Part shown: piece after piece, positions 35,128-44,446 of the stretch
Position numbering within the stretch: position 1 is the first letter of the stretch
How the letters are laid out: every line of letters starts with the position of its first letter
From: Candidatus Dechloromonas phosphoritropha
GTDB lineage: Bacteria > Pseudomonadota > Gammaproteobacteria > Burkholderiales > Rhodocyclaceae
Assembly: GCA_016722705.1 (NCBI GenBank)
Contig: JADKGN010000004.1
Span: forward strand, 2,418,001 to 2,482,000
Reading direction: 5' to 3'
DNA length: 64,000 nt
Program-made: the position numbers and the translations under genes
Notes under the pieces: model-generated
The model's input: the letters and a program-made list of their open reading frames with translations, nothing else
What the model was told of the DNA's origin: nothing
The model's database searches: none

Positions 35128-35691
35128 TCAACGCAGGCGGAAGCGGACCGGCAGCAAGGCCTCGCGCGGCGCATCGGCCGGTAGCGAGCGCAGCGAACGC
35201 ACGGCGCGCAGCGCGGCATCGTCGAGGATGCGGTGGCCGCTGCTTTCTTCGACGCGGGAAGCGCTGACCCGCCCGCTTTCATCGATGATGATGAGGACCA
35301 ATACCTCGCCTTCAATGCCTTGGGCTATGGCTTCCTGCGGATAGAACAGCCCACTGGCATTGAGCTTGTTCAGGTGCTGGCTGACTGCCTGGGTCCAGGT
35401 TTTTGGTACGGCGGGCGGCTTTTCGCGCTTTTCGGCTTTCGGCGGTGGCGGTTTTTCCGGTGCCGCTGCCGGCTTGGGCTGTTCCGGCAGGATCAATGAC
35501 GGCGGCGGCGGTGGTAGCGGTGCCGGAGGCGGCTCGCGCAAGGTGACCGTGAGCGGCGGACTCGGCGGCGGCGGGCGTGATGGCGTGATCAGGTGCGCAA
35601 CAAAGGGCAGGACGTGCAGCAGGAGTGACGCCGCCAGCGCGAGCAAAAGCCGGTATTCGTCGCGGGTCGTGAGAAAATGCGGGCTGGCCAA
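35128..35691 (-). CDS. TonB-like energy transducer
   Basis: About 187 residues. One membrane span (LLLALAASLLLHVLPFVAHL) is followed by a Pro/Lys-rich periplasmic linker (many PPPP and EKPPPPKAEK) and a C-terminal TonB domain with YPQEAIAQGIEGEVLVLIIID and RVEESSGHRILDDAALRAV. It transmits proton-motive force to outer-membrane receptors. No exbBD is near. The frame is open to 35742, but this overlaps the divergent ankyrin gene. A TTG at 35691 gives a non-overlapping start. The true start is uncertain. Confidence 0.85.
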   Translation of the reverse strand: MASPHFLTTRDEYRLLLALAASLLLHVLPFVAHLITPSRPPPPSPPLTVTLREPPPAPLPPPPPSLILPEQPKPAAAPEKPPPPKAEKREKPPAVPKTWTQAVSQHLNKLNASGLFYPQEAIAQGIEGEVLVLIIIDESGRVSASRVEESSGHRILDDAALRAVRSLRSLPADAPREALLPVRFRLR

Positions 35692-35696
35692 AGGAG

Positions 35697-36722
35697 ATGA
35701 AGGCGTCGATGAAGCCGGGTTGGGTAGGACAACTGCTCGCAATGATAATCGGGATGTGCCTGGTAGTGCCGGTTCATGCCCAGTTCTGGCGGAGCGACCC
35801 GGCGGAACGGCCGAGCCCGACGGCGTTCGCGACCAGCCTCGAACTGGGCGATCTCGAGCAGGCGCAAGCCTGGCTGGATGCCGGCCTGGCGCCGGATTTC
35901 ATGGGCGTCCGGATCGGCTCCGGCCTGATGATCGGCGCCTGGGAAGGCAATATCGAGATGATGCGGCTGTTCATCTCGCGCGGTGCCAACATCAACCGGA
36001 TGAACGGCAACGGCGAGACGGCGATCATTCTCGCCGCCTGGCGCGGCCAGCTCGAAGCGGTGAAATGGTTGGTGGAGCGTGGGGCGCGGATCAATGCGCC
36101 GCCGCGCCAATGGTCGCCGCTGCATTATGCGGTCTTTGCCGGGCACCGCGAGGTCGCCGATTACCTGATGGAACGGGGCGCTGACATCAATGCCCTGAGC
36201 ACCAACGGTTCGAGCGTTCTGATGATGGCCATCTACGAGGGGCGCGAGGAACTGGCGCGTATGCTCATCGAGAAGGGCGCCGAGCGCGGCTTCCGCAACG
36301 ACTGGGGCGACGGCGCGCTGGAATGGGCGATGCGCTACAACCAGCTGAATATCGCGCGGATGATCACCAATCCCGAACAGTTCAACATTGCCATCAACAA
36401 GCCGAAGGAAACCTGGGGCGAGCCGACCCGCTCGCTGCGCATGTCGAAGGAACTCGAGGAATTGATGGAGATGCGCGAGAAACTGGTCGAACGCGGCGAG
36501 TCGACCGCGGCGATCGACAAGCGGATCAACGTCGAGCGCGTGCGCGTCATGCGCGCCGAAATGGACAGCCCGGCAACGCCGGCGCGCGCTGTAACGATGG
36601 AGATCACCGCCAGTCGCAAGGCGCCGAAGGAGCAGTCGGCGCGGATCATCCATGACGACAAGGGCAAGGCGGCAAGCCCGAAGACGCCGGCTGCAAAGGC
36701 CCCGGCCAGGAAGGATCGGTGA
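35697..36722 (+). CDS. Ankyrin-repeat protein with signal peptide
   Basis: 341 residues. An N-terminal signal sequence (LLAMIIGMCLVVPVHA) is followed by about five ankyrin repeats between residues 45 and 205 (for example GNGETAIILAAWRGQLEAVKWL and QWSPLHYAVFAGHREVADYL), then a helical region and a Lys/Ala-rich tail. It probably mediates protein contact in the periplasm. AAAGGAG lies directly before the ATG at 35697, which is too close; the ATG at 35709 is better spaced and also leads into the signal peptide. Confidence 0.85.
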   Translation: MKASMKPGWVGQLLAMIIGMCLVVPVHAQFWRSDPAERPSPTAFATSLELGDLEQAQAWLDAGLAPDFMGVRIGSGLMIGAWEGNIEMMRLFISRGANINRMNGNGETAIILAAWRGQLEAVKWLVERGARINAPPRQWSPLHYAVFAGHREVADYLMERGADINALSTNGSSVLMMAIYEGREELARMLIEKGAERGFRNDWGDGALEWAMRYNQLNIARMITNPEQFNIAINKPKETWGEPTRSLRMSKELEELMEMREKLVERGESTAAIDKRINVERVRVMRAEMDSPATPARAVTMEITASRKAPKEQSARIIHDDKGKAASPKTPAAKAPARKDR

Positions 36723-36782
36723 CCGGGGGACTGCTGGTGCCTTTCGGCGGGAAGGGCGGCGCGATGCGAGCGGCCCGCGCGG

Positions 36783-37364
36783 CTAGTTGACCGACATCAC
36801 CGCCGTCACCAGTTCGGCGACGGTGCGCACGCCCATTTTCTCCATGACCCGCGCGCGATGCGCCTCGACGGTCTTCATGCTGATATCGAGTTCGTCGGCG
36901 ACCTGCTTGTTGAGCTTGCCGGCGACGACCAGTTGCATGACCTCGCGTTCGCGCTGGGTAAGAAGCCGCAGGCGATATTCGATCACATTGTCGCGCTGGC
37001 GGCGGGCCGAACTCTGGCTGTCGAATTCCAGCGCCCGGCGGATGCGCTAGAGCAGGTCCTCGTTGTTGAAGGGCTCCTGGATGAACTCGCAAGCGCCGCG
37101 CTGCAATGCCGAAACGGCCATCGGCACGTCGCCGTGGCCGGTGACGAAGATGATCGGCAATCGCGAACCGAGGGCGTCACGTTTCTCGTGCAGTTCGAGT
37201 CCGCTCATCTGCGGCATGCGGACATCGAGGACGATGCAGCCGTGCATGCGTTGGTTGTGCGCGGCCAGGAAACTGTCGGCCGAGTCGTAGCAGGCGACGG
37301 TATAGCCTTCACCTTTGAGCAGCCAGATCATCGAATCGCGCATGCCCTCGTCGTCGTCGACCAC
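36783..37364 (-). pseudogene. FixJ-type response regulator with an in-frame stop
   Basis: A receiver domain (VVDDDEGMRDS, GCIVLDVRMPQMSG with the phospho-acceptor Asp, FVTGHGDVPMAV) is joined in the same frame to a LuxR-type helix-turn-helix (LLTQREREVMQLVVAGK and MKTVEAHRARVMEKM). A TAG at 37047-37049 separates them at LL-stop-RIRRALEF. The only in-frame start is GTG at 37364; an ATG of the expected start (MSD) overlapping the kinase stop is out of frame, which suggests a second lesion. The regulator is likely inactive. Confidence 0.85.
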
Positions 37365-37382
37365 GTGAATGGTCTGGATTGG

Positions 37383-37952
37383 TCACTCATCGCCTTCCTT
37401 CTCCTCGATCGGTACGGTGAAGCTGAGCAGGGTGCCGCCGTCAAGGCGCGGCGCGGCCTGTAGCCAACGTGCATCAATCTGGCGGGCGGAGATTTCCAGA
37501 TGGCGGCGTTTGAAGGGCGTGTCGCGCATCGCCTCGATGCCGTTCTTGCGCATGATCCGCATCTCGAAGGCGGGGGCCGGCGCCTGGTCGATGTTCTTCC
37601 GCAACTGGTCGAATTCATCGGGTGGCCAGTAAGGGTAGGGCGGCGCAACCCCGATCAGTTCGGATTCGGCGAAGCCGGTCATGCGGCAGAACGCGGTATT
37701 GACGAAGGTGATGCGCCCCTCGAGGTCGACCGCGCGCAGCCCGGTGACCAGCGACTGCGACATCGCCTGGCGGAAAGCGTAGGCGGCGCGCAACTGCTCC
37801 TCGGTTTCGGCGCGGCCGCGCGCATGGCGGCGCAACTGGAGCAGCGTGGCAGTGGCGAGCAGGGTCAGGAAGACGATCAGCGTCGCCGGGACGAAAGGCA
37901 GCCAGGAGCCGCCGCTGCGATAGGCAACGATGTTGAGCCCGAGGCGGTTGCC
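37383..37952 (-). pseudogene. Sensor kinase, C-terminal part with the kinase core deleted
   Basis: After one membrane span (LPFVPATLIVFLTLLATATLL) comes a PAS domain (ITFVNTAFCRMTGFAESELIG), and then the frame jumps at about ARWLQAAPRLDGGTLLSFTVPIEE to the last residues of a HATPase domain. The H-box and the N, G1 and G2 boxes are missing, about 200 residues. The upstream part of the same gene lies beyond the composite transposon at 42958-43683. The stop overlaps the start region of the response regulator. Confidence 0.8.
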
Positions 37953-39343
37953 CAATCCTCTTGACTTAGCGGTCTGTCATCTAATTTTGGCAACTTTGCC
38001 ATCTGGCCGCGCCAAGATATAATCGAGCATGTAACCAATTGATATAAATAGGCGTTATATGACGGCCTAAATATGCCAATATCGTTTCACGGCTAACGGA
38101 CTACATTCATGGCGCCAATTTCCTTGCCGCCGCCCGCCGCGAGCCTCGGTTTTTCACCCGAAACCGTGAATTGCCATTCACGAATCTGATCGCTTTCCTG
38201 CTCACCGGCATTCGCGGCGCAGTTCAGGCGGAGCTTGATTCCTGCTTTGCCCTGCTTGCCGGAAGAACCCGCCTTTGTCGGGCGATCACGGCCAGTGCCT
38301 TCTCAAAGGCGCGCAGCCATCTGGTCGCCAATCTCTTTGAGCCGCTCAATACAGAATTGCTGCGCCTGGTCGATGAGGTCGTTCCGCAGCAGCCGGACTG
38401 GCAAGGCTTGCGGGTCTTGGCGGCGGATGCATCGAAGGTACGTCTGACCTTGCTTGACCTGGAAGGGCGCCGCCATATTCGAGAAGCGGCCATCTTCGGT
38501 TTGTTTCGGCCAGGGATCGAATTGTTCGACTCGCTGATTTTGCACAGTTCGCTGGTCGGCGAACGTCAGATGTTGTTTGAGCGGCTTGACCGACTCGGTG
38601 CTCAGGACATGCTGGTGCTTGATCGCGGGTATCCGGGTGCCTGGTTGGTCGCGGCGCTGTTGCATCGAGGTATCCCCTTTTGCATACGCTGTGATTCGTC
38701 CGCTTCCTTTTCTGCCATCACCCAGTTCATGCGATCCGGAGAAGATGAGGCGCAGGTGACATTGCCGCCACCGCATCGTCAGGATGCCATTGATTACGAG
38801 TGTCCGCGTCTGCCTTCTATGGTTCGCCTGATTCGTCAGGTGACGCCGACTGGCAAGGTACGGGTCTTGATGACCTCCTTGCTTGATACCGCGCGGTATC
38901 CGGCCACAAGCTTCTCAGCCCTTTATCACAGCCGTTGGCGTATCGAGGAGGCGTTCAAGCGCATCAAACACCGGCTCAATCTGGAGCACACGTCCGGCCT
39001 GACTTGGCTGGCCGCCTGCCAGGATGTTGGGGCCAAGATGGTGTGTGACAATCTCAATGCCCTGGCCACCTACCTGGCTGCGGAAGAGCGGCTGCCCAGC
39101 GATTCGCCATGGCGAGTGAATCGGACGATGGCCTTCAATACCGTACGTCGTATCTTGCCCCGAGTCTTGGCGGGTGTGCAGCAAATCACCACCCGAGTTA
39201 CCAAGGAAATCTTCTCGGAAATCGTCAAAAACCTTCAGAAATTTATCCCTGATCGTGCTCGACCTCGGCCAAACCAGCGAAAGCCTCACCTGTCCTTTGC
39301 TTACAAACCCGCCGTATGACTATGGACTAAGTTGAGAGGATTG
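37953..39343 (+). mobile_element. IS4-type element, left copy
   Basis: 1391 bp with ends CAATCCTCTTGACTTAG and, inverted, CAATCCTCTCAACTTAG. It appears identical in protein content to the right copy. Confidence 0.9.
38171..39319 (+). CDS. IS4-type transposase (left copy)
   Basis: 382 residues from a TTG. DDE positions are suggested by LRVLAADASKVRL (first Asp), DMLVLDRGYPGAWL (second, DRGY) and YHSRWRIEEAFKRIKHRLNLEH (YREK-like motif with the Glu), the YREK pattern of IS4. The homologous frame stays open upstream to about 38066 with plausible sequence (YIHGANFLAAARREPRFF) but no standard start codon, so the true N-terminus is uncertain. The right copy is the same. Confidence 0.9.
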   Translation: MPFTNLIAFLLTGIRGAVQAELDSCFALLAGRTRLCRAITASAFSKARSHLVANLFEPLNTELLRLVDEVVPQQPDWQGLRVLAADASKVRLTLLDLEGRRHIREAAIFGLFRPGIELFDSLILHSSLVGERQMLFERLDRLGAQDMLVLDRGYPGAWLVAALLHRGIPFCIRCDSSASFSAITQFMRSGEDEAQVTLPPPHRQDAIDYECPRLPSMVRLIRQVTPTGKVRVLMTSLLDTARYPATSFSALYHSRWRIEEAFKRIKHRLNLEHTSGLTWLAACQDVGAKMVCDNLNALATYLAAEERLPSDSPWRVNRTMAFNTVRRILPRVLAGVQQITTRVTKEIFSEIVKNLQKFIPDRARPRPNQRKPHLSFAYKPAV

Positions 39344-39344
39344 G

Positions 39345-39617
39345 GAGCCGACCGACCACGCGCTGGTGGAATCGACCAATGAGAAACAGAAGGAGGAGGC
39401 GGCCACTTGGCAGGAGCATGCACAAGCCATTGCCATTGGGTACATTCAACTACACAAGAAAAACAACCTGTTTCCAAGTCAGGGCGATGTTTGCGCTCAT
39501 GTTAAAAAAACGATGGATGAAAAGAAGATTTTCGGCCCGCATGGAAGGCCATTAGAGGCGAACTACATTCAGCGAGGCGCTATACAGGGCAAGTGGTGGC
39601 AATCAAATAGGCCATGA
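39345..39617 (+). pseudogene. Truncated cargo gene, 3' part only
   Basis: The frame runs in from the IS border without a start (EPTDHALVESTNEKQKEE) and ends at 39617. About 90 residues remain. They contain QAIAIGYIQLHKKNNLFPSQ and a C-terminal GKWWQ stretch. I do not recognise the family; phage or plasmid origin is likely from context. It was cut when the left IS inserted. Confidence 0.5.
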
Positions 39618-39819
39618 CCGAGGCGCGGGAATTGTGGCAAACGTAGCAATTTTTGAAATAAATTTACGGGCAATTGAAACAATCACCTGAAACCATTGAG
39701 CGGCAAGGCTTTACAAGCTTTGTCGTTTTTCTTTTTGGGCGGGGTTTCCCGGTTTTCCCATGAGTTGAATGGCATTCATACCGTGAAAGCGGGTTGAAGT
39801 AAGTCCGGAGTCAATTCAA
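39618..39819. other. AT-rich intergenic region in the transposon cargo
   Basis: Clearly lower GC than the chromosome. It likely holds the promoter for the small operon starting at 39820. No further structure is certain. Confidence 0.4.
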
Positions 39820-40038
39820 ATGAGCAAAACCGTAACCGCATTAGTTTCTGCATTTTCCAAAGCAAAACTTTCCACCGAAGCAACCGCCGCAAGTTTTTGG
39901 GTGGAGCCGCAAACCCTGCGTGCCTCACTCTGTCGCAATGGGCATTACATGGGCTTGCGTCCTGTCAAACTTCCGAATGGCCGCTTGTTGTGGGATGCCG
40001 CCGAAGTTGAACGTCTGACCGCAGGCGAGGTGGCATAA
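39820..40038 (+). CDS. Small putative DNA-binding protein (AlpA-like)
   Basis: 72 residues. KLSTEATAASFWVEPQTLRASLCRNGHYMGLRP and LPNGRLLWDAAEVERLTAGE resemble a MerR/AlpA-like winged helix in which the second part pairs a plain strand with an excision-type recognition helix. Such proteins regulate or excise mobile DNA. It ends directly at the next start (TAA ATG). Confidence 0.6.
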   Translation: MSKTVTALVSAFSKAKLSTEATAASFWVEPQTLRASLCRNGHYMGLRPVKLPNGRLLWDAAEVERLTAGEVA

Positions 40039-40275
40039 ATGCGAAGCGCCAACCCCACCGTAGTGTATGTGAGCGCCCTGAACTTGCGCCCCAATGATAC
40101 CGCAAACGACCAACTGAATCGCTGCTTCAATCTCGCCAAGCCTTCACGCAATCGCCAGCAAAGGCACGGTACTCGGCGGAACAATCAGCTAGGCCGCATT
40201 GATACTTGCTTGGCCGGGCAACTGGCTTTGTTGGCAGTAATTGCGCTTCTGTTCGCCAGTGGGGTGATCCTATGA
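40039..40275 (+). CDS. Small hypothetical protein with a C-terminal membrane span
   Basis: 78 residues starting immediately after the previous stop. The last 20 residues (GQLALLAVIALLFASGVIL) form one membrane segment; the rest is polar. No family is recognised. The tight spacing and the four-base overlap with the next gene support that it is translated. Confidence 0.5.
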   Translation: MRSANPTVVYVSALNLRPNDTANDQLNRCFNLAKPSRNRQQRHGTRRNNQLGRIDTCLAGQLALLAVIALLFASGVIL

Positions 40276-40871
40276 GGGCGATAGCGACTATTGCAGGCGC
40301 CGAAATTGAGCGGCTGCACGCACTGGCAACCACCCACGCCGATAAGGCCGTCGACTACGCCAAACAGGCCGGTAAGCTGTTACTTGAGGTCAAGCAAAGT
40401 CTCAAGCACGGCGAATGGCTGCCGTGGCTTGAAAAAAGCGTTTCAGTGTCGGCACGGCAGGCCCAGAACTACATGGCCGCAGCAAATGGCAAGCCGCTAC
40501 TGGCGCGCAAGATTGCCAAGAGTAAAGAACCAAATGCGAAATCGGTTTCGTATTTGCCGAGCGAGGGAATTGGTGCGCTGGCTGTTCTTGAACAGGAAGG
40601 CGACTTACCGGATTTTATTTGCGTTGATTGGCACTGCCACCAGAGTGGGTACGATTACTTTCAAATAACCTCCCTGATCGGCAACTGCGTAACGAGCACC
40701 AAGCGTGGGGTGCGCTCCGATTTTGTCGACCACGTGATATTCAGCGAATTGCCGGGCCGCCATACACGAAATGGTGTCGTCGGCTTGCCGTGGGAGTATG
40801 TGGAAGCCAAACCGCTTTCGTGGATGGCTGAATATCTCAGGCGGACGCCGGACGAAGAGGTGATGCCATGA
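40272..40871 (+). CDS. DUF3102 family protein
   Basis: 199 residues from the ATG at 40272, which overlaps the previous stop. The first 80 residues, with HADKAVDYAKQAGKLLLEVKQSLKHGEWLPWL and ARQAQNYMAAA, are the DUF3102 pattern found in plasmid and phage genomes of Proteobacteria; its function is unknown. The C-terminal 100 residues are not recognised. It overlaps the SSB gene by four bases. Confidence 0.78.
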   Translation: MRAIATIAGAEIERLHALATTHADKAVDYAKQAGKLLLEVKQSLKHGEWLPWLEKSVSVSARQAQNYMAAANGKPLLARKIAKSKEPNAKSVSYLPSEGIGALAVLEQEGDLPDFICVDWHCHQSGYDYFQITSLIGNCVTSTKRGVRSDFVDHVIFSELPGRHTRNGVVGLPWEYVEAKPLSWMAEYLRRTPDEEVMP

Positions 40872-41263
40872 TCCGCGCCCTGATCGTCGGCACGCTGCAC
40901 ACCGACCCCCAACGGCGAACCACCAAGACAGGAAACGCCTACGCCCTGGCGCGTGTCAGTGTGCCGATGGGCGAAGAGGGTCGCATCTTCTGCTCTGTGA
41001 TCAGCTTCGACGATGTTGCGGTCGACCGGCTTTTGCAACTGAGACGTGGCGCATCCGTGGCAATGGCCGGAACCCTGAAAGTCGGCACTTGGGAAGCGAA
41101 GGACAAATCGATAAGGCCCAGCCTCGATCTAGTCGCAGACGAAGTGGCAGCGACGACGCCGCGCCCGAGAAAGTTAAAACTTGGCGAATCTGCCCGACTT
41201 CCCGGTGGCGGCTTCGACGACCTACCCGGCTGTGACGAACTGGGAGGAATTGATGGCGAATGA
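40868..41263 (+). CDS. ssb: Single-stranded DNA-binding protein (mobile-element type)
   Basis: 131 residues of an OB-fold SSB: MIRALIVGTLHTDPQRRTTKTGNAYALARV at the start and VAMAGTLKVGTWE in the fourth strand. The C-terminus ends GIDGE and lacks the usual acidic DDDIPF tip, as in several plasmid- or transposon-borne SSBs. It protects ssDNA during replication or transfer and points to a replicon origin of the cargo. Confidence 0.8.
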   Translation: MIRALIVGTLHTDPQRRTTKTGNAYALARVSVPMGEEGRIFCSVISFDDVAVDRLLQLRRGASVAMAGTLKVGTWEAKDKSIRPSLDLVADEVAATTPRPRKLKLGESARLPGGGFDDLPGCDELGGIDGE

Positions 41264-41609
41264 CCGCACCGAAGCAAGCCGGCGCGGCCAAATGCCGCCT
41301 AAGACCTCTAAAACGCACCTATACGCAGCTATCGAGTACCGCGTAATAGATTCGCCTGACTACGCCGATTTAACATTTTCAGCACGCTCCCTGCTCCAAT
41401 TACTGGTCAGGCAGCATACAAAGCCAAACAATAATGGACACCTCCAAGCCACCCATAGCTACATGGAGCGTTTCGGCTTTTCCGATAGGACCATAACTCG
41501 TGCCATCAGAGAATTAATCTCGCACGGTTTCGTTTATCGAACCCGATGCGGAGGCTATCAACAAGGCAATCCTCTCAACTTAGTCCATAGTCATACGGCG
41601 GGTTTGTAA
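41253..41609 (+). pseudogene. Winged-helix protein of the cargo, cut by the right IS
   Basis: The ATG at 41253 follows GGGAGG. The first 105 residues include LLQLLVRQHTKPNNNGHLQATHSYMERFGFSDRTITRAIRELISHGFVYRT, a winged-helix found in replication-initiator or primase-associated plasmid proteins. The IS starts at 41567, and the last 14 codons derive from it. The native C-terminus is missing. Confidence 0.65.
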
Positions 41610-42957
41610 GCAAAGGACAGGTGAGGCTTTCGCTGGTTTGGCCGAGGTCGAGCACGATCAGGGATAAATTTCTGAAGGTTTTTGACGATTTCCGAGAAGA
41701 TTTCCTTGGTAACTCGGGTGGTGATTTGCTGCACACCCGCCAAGACTCGGGGCAAGATACGACGTACGGTATTGAAGGCCATCGTCCGATTCACTCGCCA
41801 TGGCGAATCGCTGGGCAGCCGCTCTTCCGCAGCCAGGTAGGTGGCCAGGGCATTGAGATTGTCACACACCATCTTGGCCCCAACATCCTGGCAGGCGGCC
41901 AGCCAAGTCAGGCCGGACGTGTGCTCCAGATTGAGCCGGTGTTTGATGCGCTTGAACGCCTCCTCGATACGCCAACGGCTGTGATAAAGGGCTGAGAAGC
42001 TTGTGGCCGGATACCGCGCGGTATCAAGCAAGGAGGTCATCAAGACCCGTACCTTGCCAGTCGGCGTCACCTGACGAATCAGGCGAACCATAGAAGGCAG
42101 ACGCGGACACTCGTAATCAATGGCATCCTGACGATGCGGTGGCGGCAATGTCACCTGCGCCTCATCTTCTCCGGATCGCATGAACTGGGTGATGGCAGAA
42201 AAGGAAGCGGACGAATCACAGCGTATGCAAAAGGGGATACCTCGATGCAACAGCGCCGCGACCAACCAGGCACCCGGATACCCGCGATCAAGCACCAGCA
42301 TGTCCTGAGCACCGAGTCGGTCAAGCCGCTCAAACAACATCTGACGTTCGCCGACCAGCGAACTGTGCAAAATCAGCGAGTCGAACAATTCGATCCCTGG
42401 CCGAAACAAACCGAAGATGGCCGCTTCTCGAATATGGCGGCGCCCTTCCAGGTCAAGCAAGGTCAGACGTACCTTCGATGCATCCGCCGCCAAGACCCGC
42501 AAGCCTTGCCAGTCCGGCTGCTGCGGAACGACCTCATCGACCAGGCGCAGCAATTCTGTATTGAGCGGCTCAAAGAGATTGGCGACCAGATGGCTGCGCG
42601 CCTTTGAGAAGGCACTGGCCGTGATCGCCCGACAAAGGCGGGTTCTTCCGGCAAGCAGGGCAAAGCAGGAATCAAGCTCCGCCTGAACTGCGCCGCGAAT
42701 GCCGGTGAGCAGGAAAGCGATCAGATTCGTGAATGGCAATTCACGGTTTCGGGTGAAAAACCGAGGCTCGCGGCGGGCGGCGGCAAGGAAATTGGCGCCA
42801 TGAATGTAGTCCGTTAGCCGTGAAACGATATTGGCATATTTAGGCCGTCATATAACGCCTATTTATATCAATTGGTTACATGCTCGATTATATCTTGGCG
42901 CGGCCAGATGGCAAAGTTGCCAAAATTAGATGACAGACCGCTAAGTCAAGAGGATTG
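41567..42957 (-). mobile_element. IS4-type element, right copy
   Basis: 1391 bp, inverted relative to the left copy, with the same ends. Its outer end borders the 10-bp duplication at 42958-42967. Confidence 0.9.
41591..42739 (-). CDS. IS4-type transposase (right copy)
   Basis: 382 residues with the same protein sequence as the left copy, including the DRGY and YREK-like segments. Protein identity at full length indicates recent duplication of the IS, so the composite transposon is young and could still move. Confidence 0.9.
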   Translation of the reverse strand: MPFTNLIAFLLTGIRGAVQAELDSCFALLAGRTRLCRAITASAFSKARSHLVANLFEPLNTELLRLVDEVVPQQPDWQGLRVLAADASKVRLTLLDLEGRRHIREAAIFGLFRPGIELFDSLILHSSLVGERQMLFERLDRLGAQDMLVLDRGYPGAWLVAALLHRGIPFCIRCDSSASFSAITQFMRSGEDEAQVTLPPPHRQDAIDYECPRLPSMVRLIRQVTPTGKVRVLMTSLLDTARYPATSFSALYHSRWRIEEAFKRIKHRLNLEHTSGLTWLAACQDVGAKMVCDNLNALATYLAAEERLPSDSPWRVNRTMAFNTVRRILPRVLAGVQQITTRVTKEIFSEIVKNLQKFIPDRARPRPNQRKPHLSFAYKPAV

Positions 42958-43683
42958 GGCGGTTGCCCGGCAGGTCGAGGCTGATCGAACCCGAGATCCG
43001 GCGATCGGTCGGGCGGACCGACGTATTGCTGAAGGCCTCCCGGTTCTCCGCGTCGACCACGGACCGGCTGTAGCGCGTGGCGAAACTGGCGGGCAGGGTG
43101 ACACGCAACAGTTCCTCGAGCGACTGCATGGCGATGAAGGGGCCGATGTCGCTGTTGCCCCGTTGTGCCGGCAGGATCAGGTCATCGGCGCGGCGCTGAT
43201 CAGCGCGCGGCGCGTGCGCAGAGCCTCCTGCAAGGCCAGCATGCGGATGCCGGTCAGTTGCTCGCTGACGAAGGTAGTGGTCGACTCGTTGGGGGCGACC
43301 CATTCGACCTTGCCCTCGGTGCCGACCCAGGCGATGGCGCCGATTTCCGGGTTGTCGCCCACATAGCGGCTGGCGTGCACCTGGAAGGCTTCGTAGTCGA
43401 GATGGCGGAATTCCTGCTCGCGCCCGAGTTCGGTCAGGAAATCCTGGTGCGCGCGCAGACGATTCTCGATGGTGCGCTCTGCCCAGTGCATGTCGCCTTC
43501 AAGCGCCGACAAGGCGGTGTCGTGTTCGCGCCACTGGAGCGGACCGGTGACGATCAGCATGGCCAGCGCGAAAATGCCGATGGCGGCGTAGGGCGCCAGC
43601 CATAACCAGGTCTGCTTCGGCTGGCGGGGTGGAGGCAGCTTGAACATGGACTGATTCTTCGCCTGCCGGCGCCGCTCGGACAT
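42958..43683 (-). pseudogene. Sensor kinase, N-terminal (CHASE-type) part with a frameshift
   Basis: The start at 43683 leads to one membrane span (YAAIGIFALAMLIVTGPLQW) and a periplasmic sensing domain of the CHASE type (AERTIENRLRAHQDFLTELG and NPEIGAIAWVGTEGKV). Near 43190-43205 the reading shifts by one base: the first frame ends ALISAAPMT, the other continues ADDLILPAQRGNSDIG to the transposon border. The rest of the gene lies at 37383-37952. The ligand is unknown. Confidence 0.82.
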
Positions 43684-43710
43684 TGCTGGATACCCTAACC
43701 GGGGCGCGGC

Positions 43711-44446
43711 TTACAGCAGCCAGCCGAGGACGAGCGGCAGGAGCAGGGCGGTCAGCGCGCTGTTGAGGCCCATCGCCAGCGCCGCGAAGGCGCCCGCCTG
43801 TTCGCTGACCTGAAAGGCGCGGGCGGTGCCGATGCCGTGCGAGGCGACCCCGATGGCGAAGCCGCGTATCGCCGGATCACGTATTTTGAGCGCATCGAAA
43901 ATGTAGCGCGCGCTGACGGCGCCGATAATGCCGGTGATGACGACCAGTACCGCGGTCAGCGACGGGATGCCGCCGATGCGCTCGGCGATGCCCATGGCGA
44001 TCGGCGTCGTCACCGACTTGGGCGCCAGCGAAAGCTGGGTCGGCAGGCTGGCACCGAACAGTCGGGCGACGGCGATTGCCGACAGCGCGGCGGTCAGGCT
44101 GCCGGCGACCAGCCCTGCCGCAACCGGCAGCAACAGCGATCGCACGCGGCGAACCTGGGTGTACAGTGGCACCGCCAGCGCGACGGTCGCCGGGCCGAGC
44201 AGAAAATGTACGAACTGCGCGCCGGCGAAGTAGGTTTCATATTTCGTTGCGGTCAACGTCAATAACAGCACCAAAAACGTCACCGCGATCAGCACCGGAT
44301 TGGCAAGTGGATTCATCCCCGAGCGCCGGTAGAGCCACAAGGCGGCCTGATAGGCGAGCAGCGTGATGGTCAGGCCGAGCAGCGGCGTGGCCGAGCAGCG
44401 GCGTGGCCGAGAGGTAGACCCAGATTTCATTGAGTTGCGGGGTCAT
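43711..44446 (-). pseudogene. lrgB: LrgB-family membrane protein, frameshifted by a 16-bp duplication
   Basis: The native start ATG at 44446 overlaps the lrgA stop (ATGA) and gives MTPQLNEIWVYLSATPLLG. A tandem duplication of CCGAGCAGCGGCGTGG (44375-44390 and 44391-44406) then shifts the frame. The downstream frame holds the rest of LrgB: AGAQFVHFLLGPATVALAVPLY, ASHGIGTARAF and many membrane spans. LrgAB/CidAB pairs act in holin-like export and metabolite transport. Removing one copy restores the reading. A start in the shifted frame (44430) could give an alternative N-terminus. Confidence 0.85.

Larger units (their letters stand above)
37953..42957. mobile_element. 5-kb composite transposon with inverted IS4-type ends and plasmid-like cargo
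   Basis: Two 1391-bp IS copies in opposite orientation bracket a 2.2-kb cargo. The 10-bp duplication GGCGGTTGCC stands at 37943-37952 and 42958-42967. Removing the element and one duplication rejoins the kinase gene in frame (DLPGNRLGLNIV). The inner flanks of the two IS (39344-39353 and 41557-41566) are unrelated, as expected when both IS moved together with the cargo. Confidence 0.93.
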
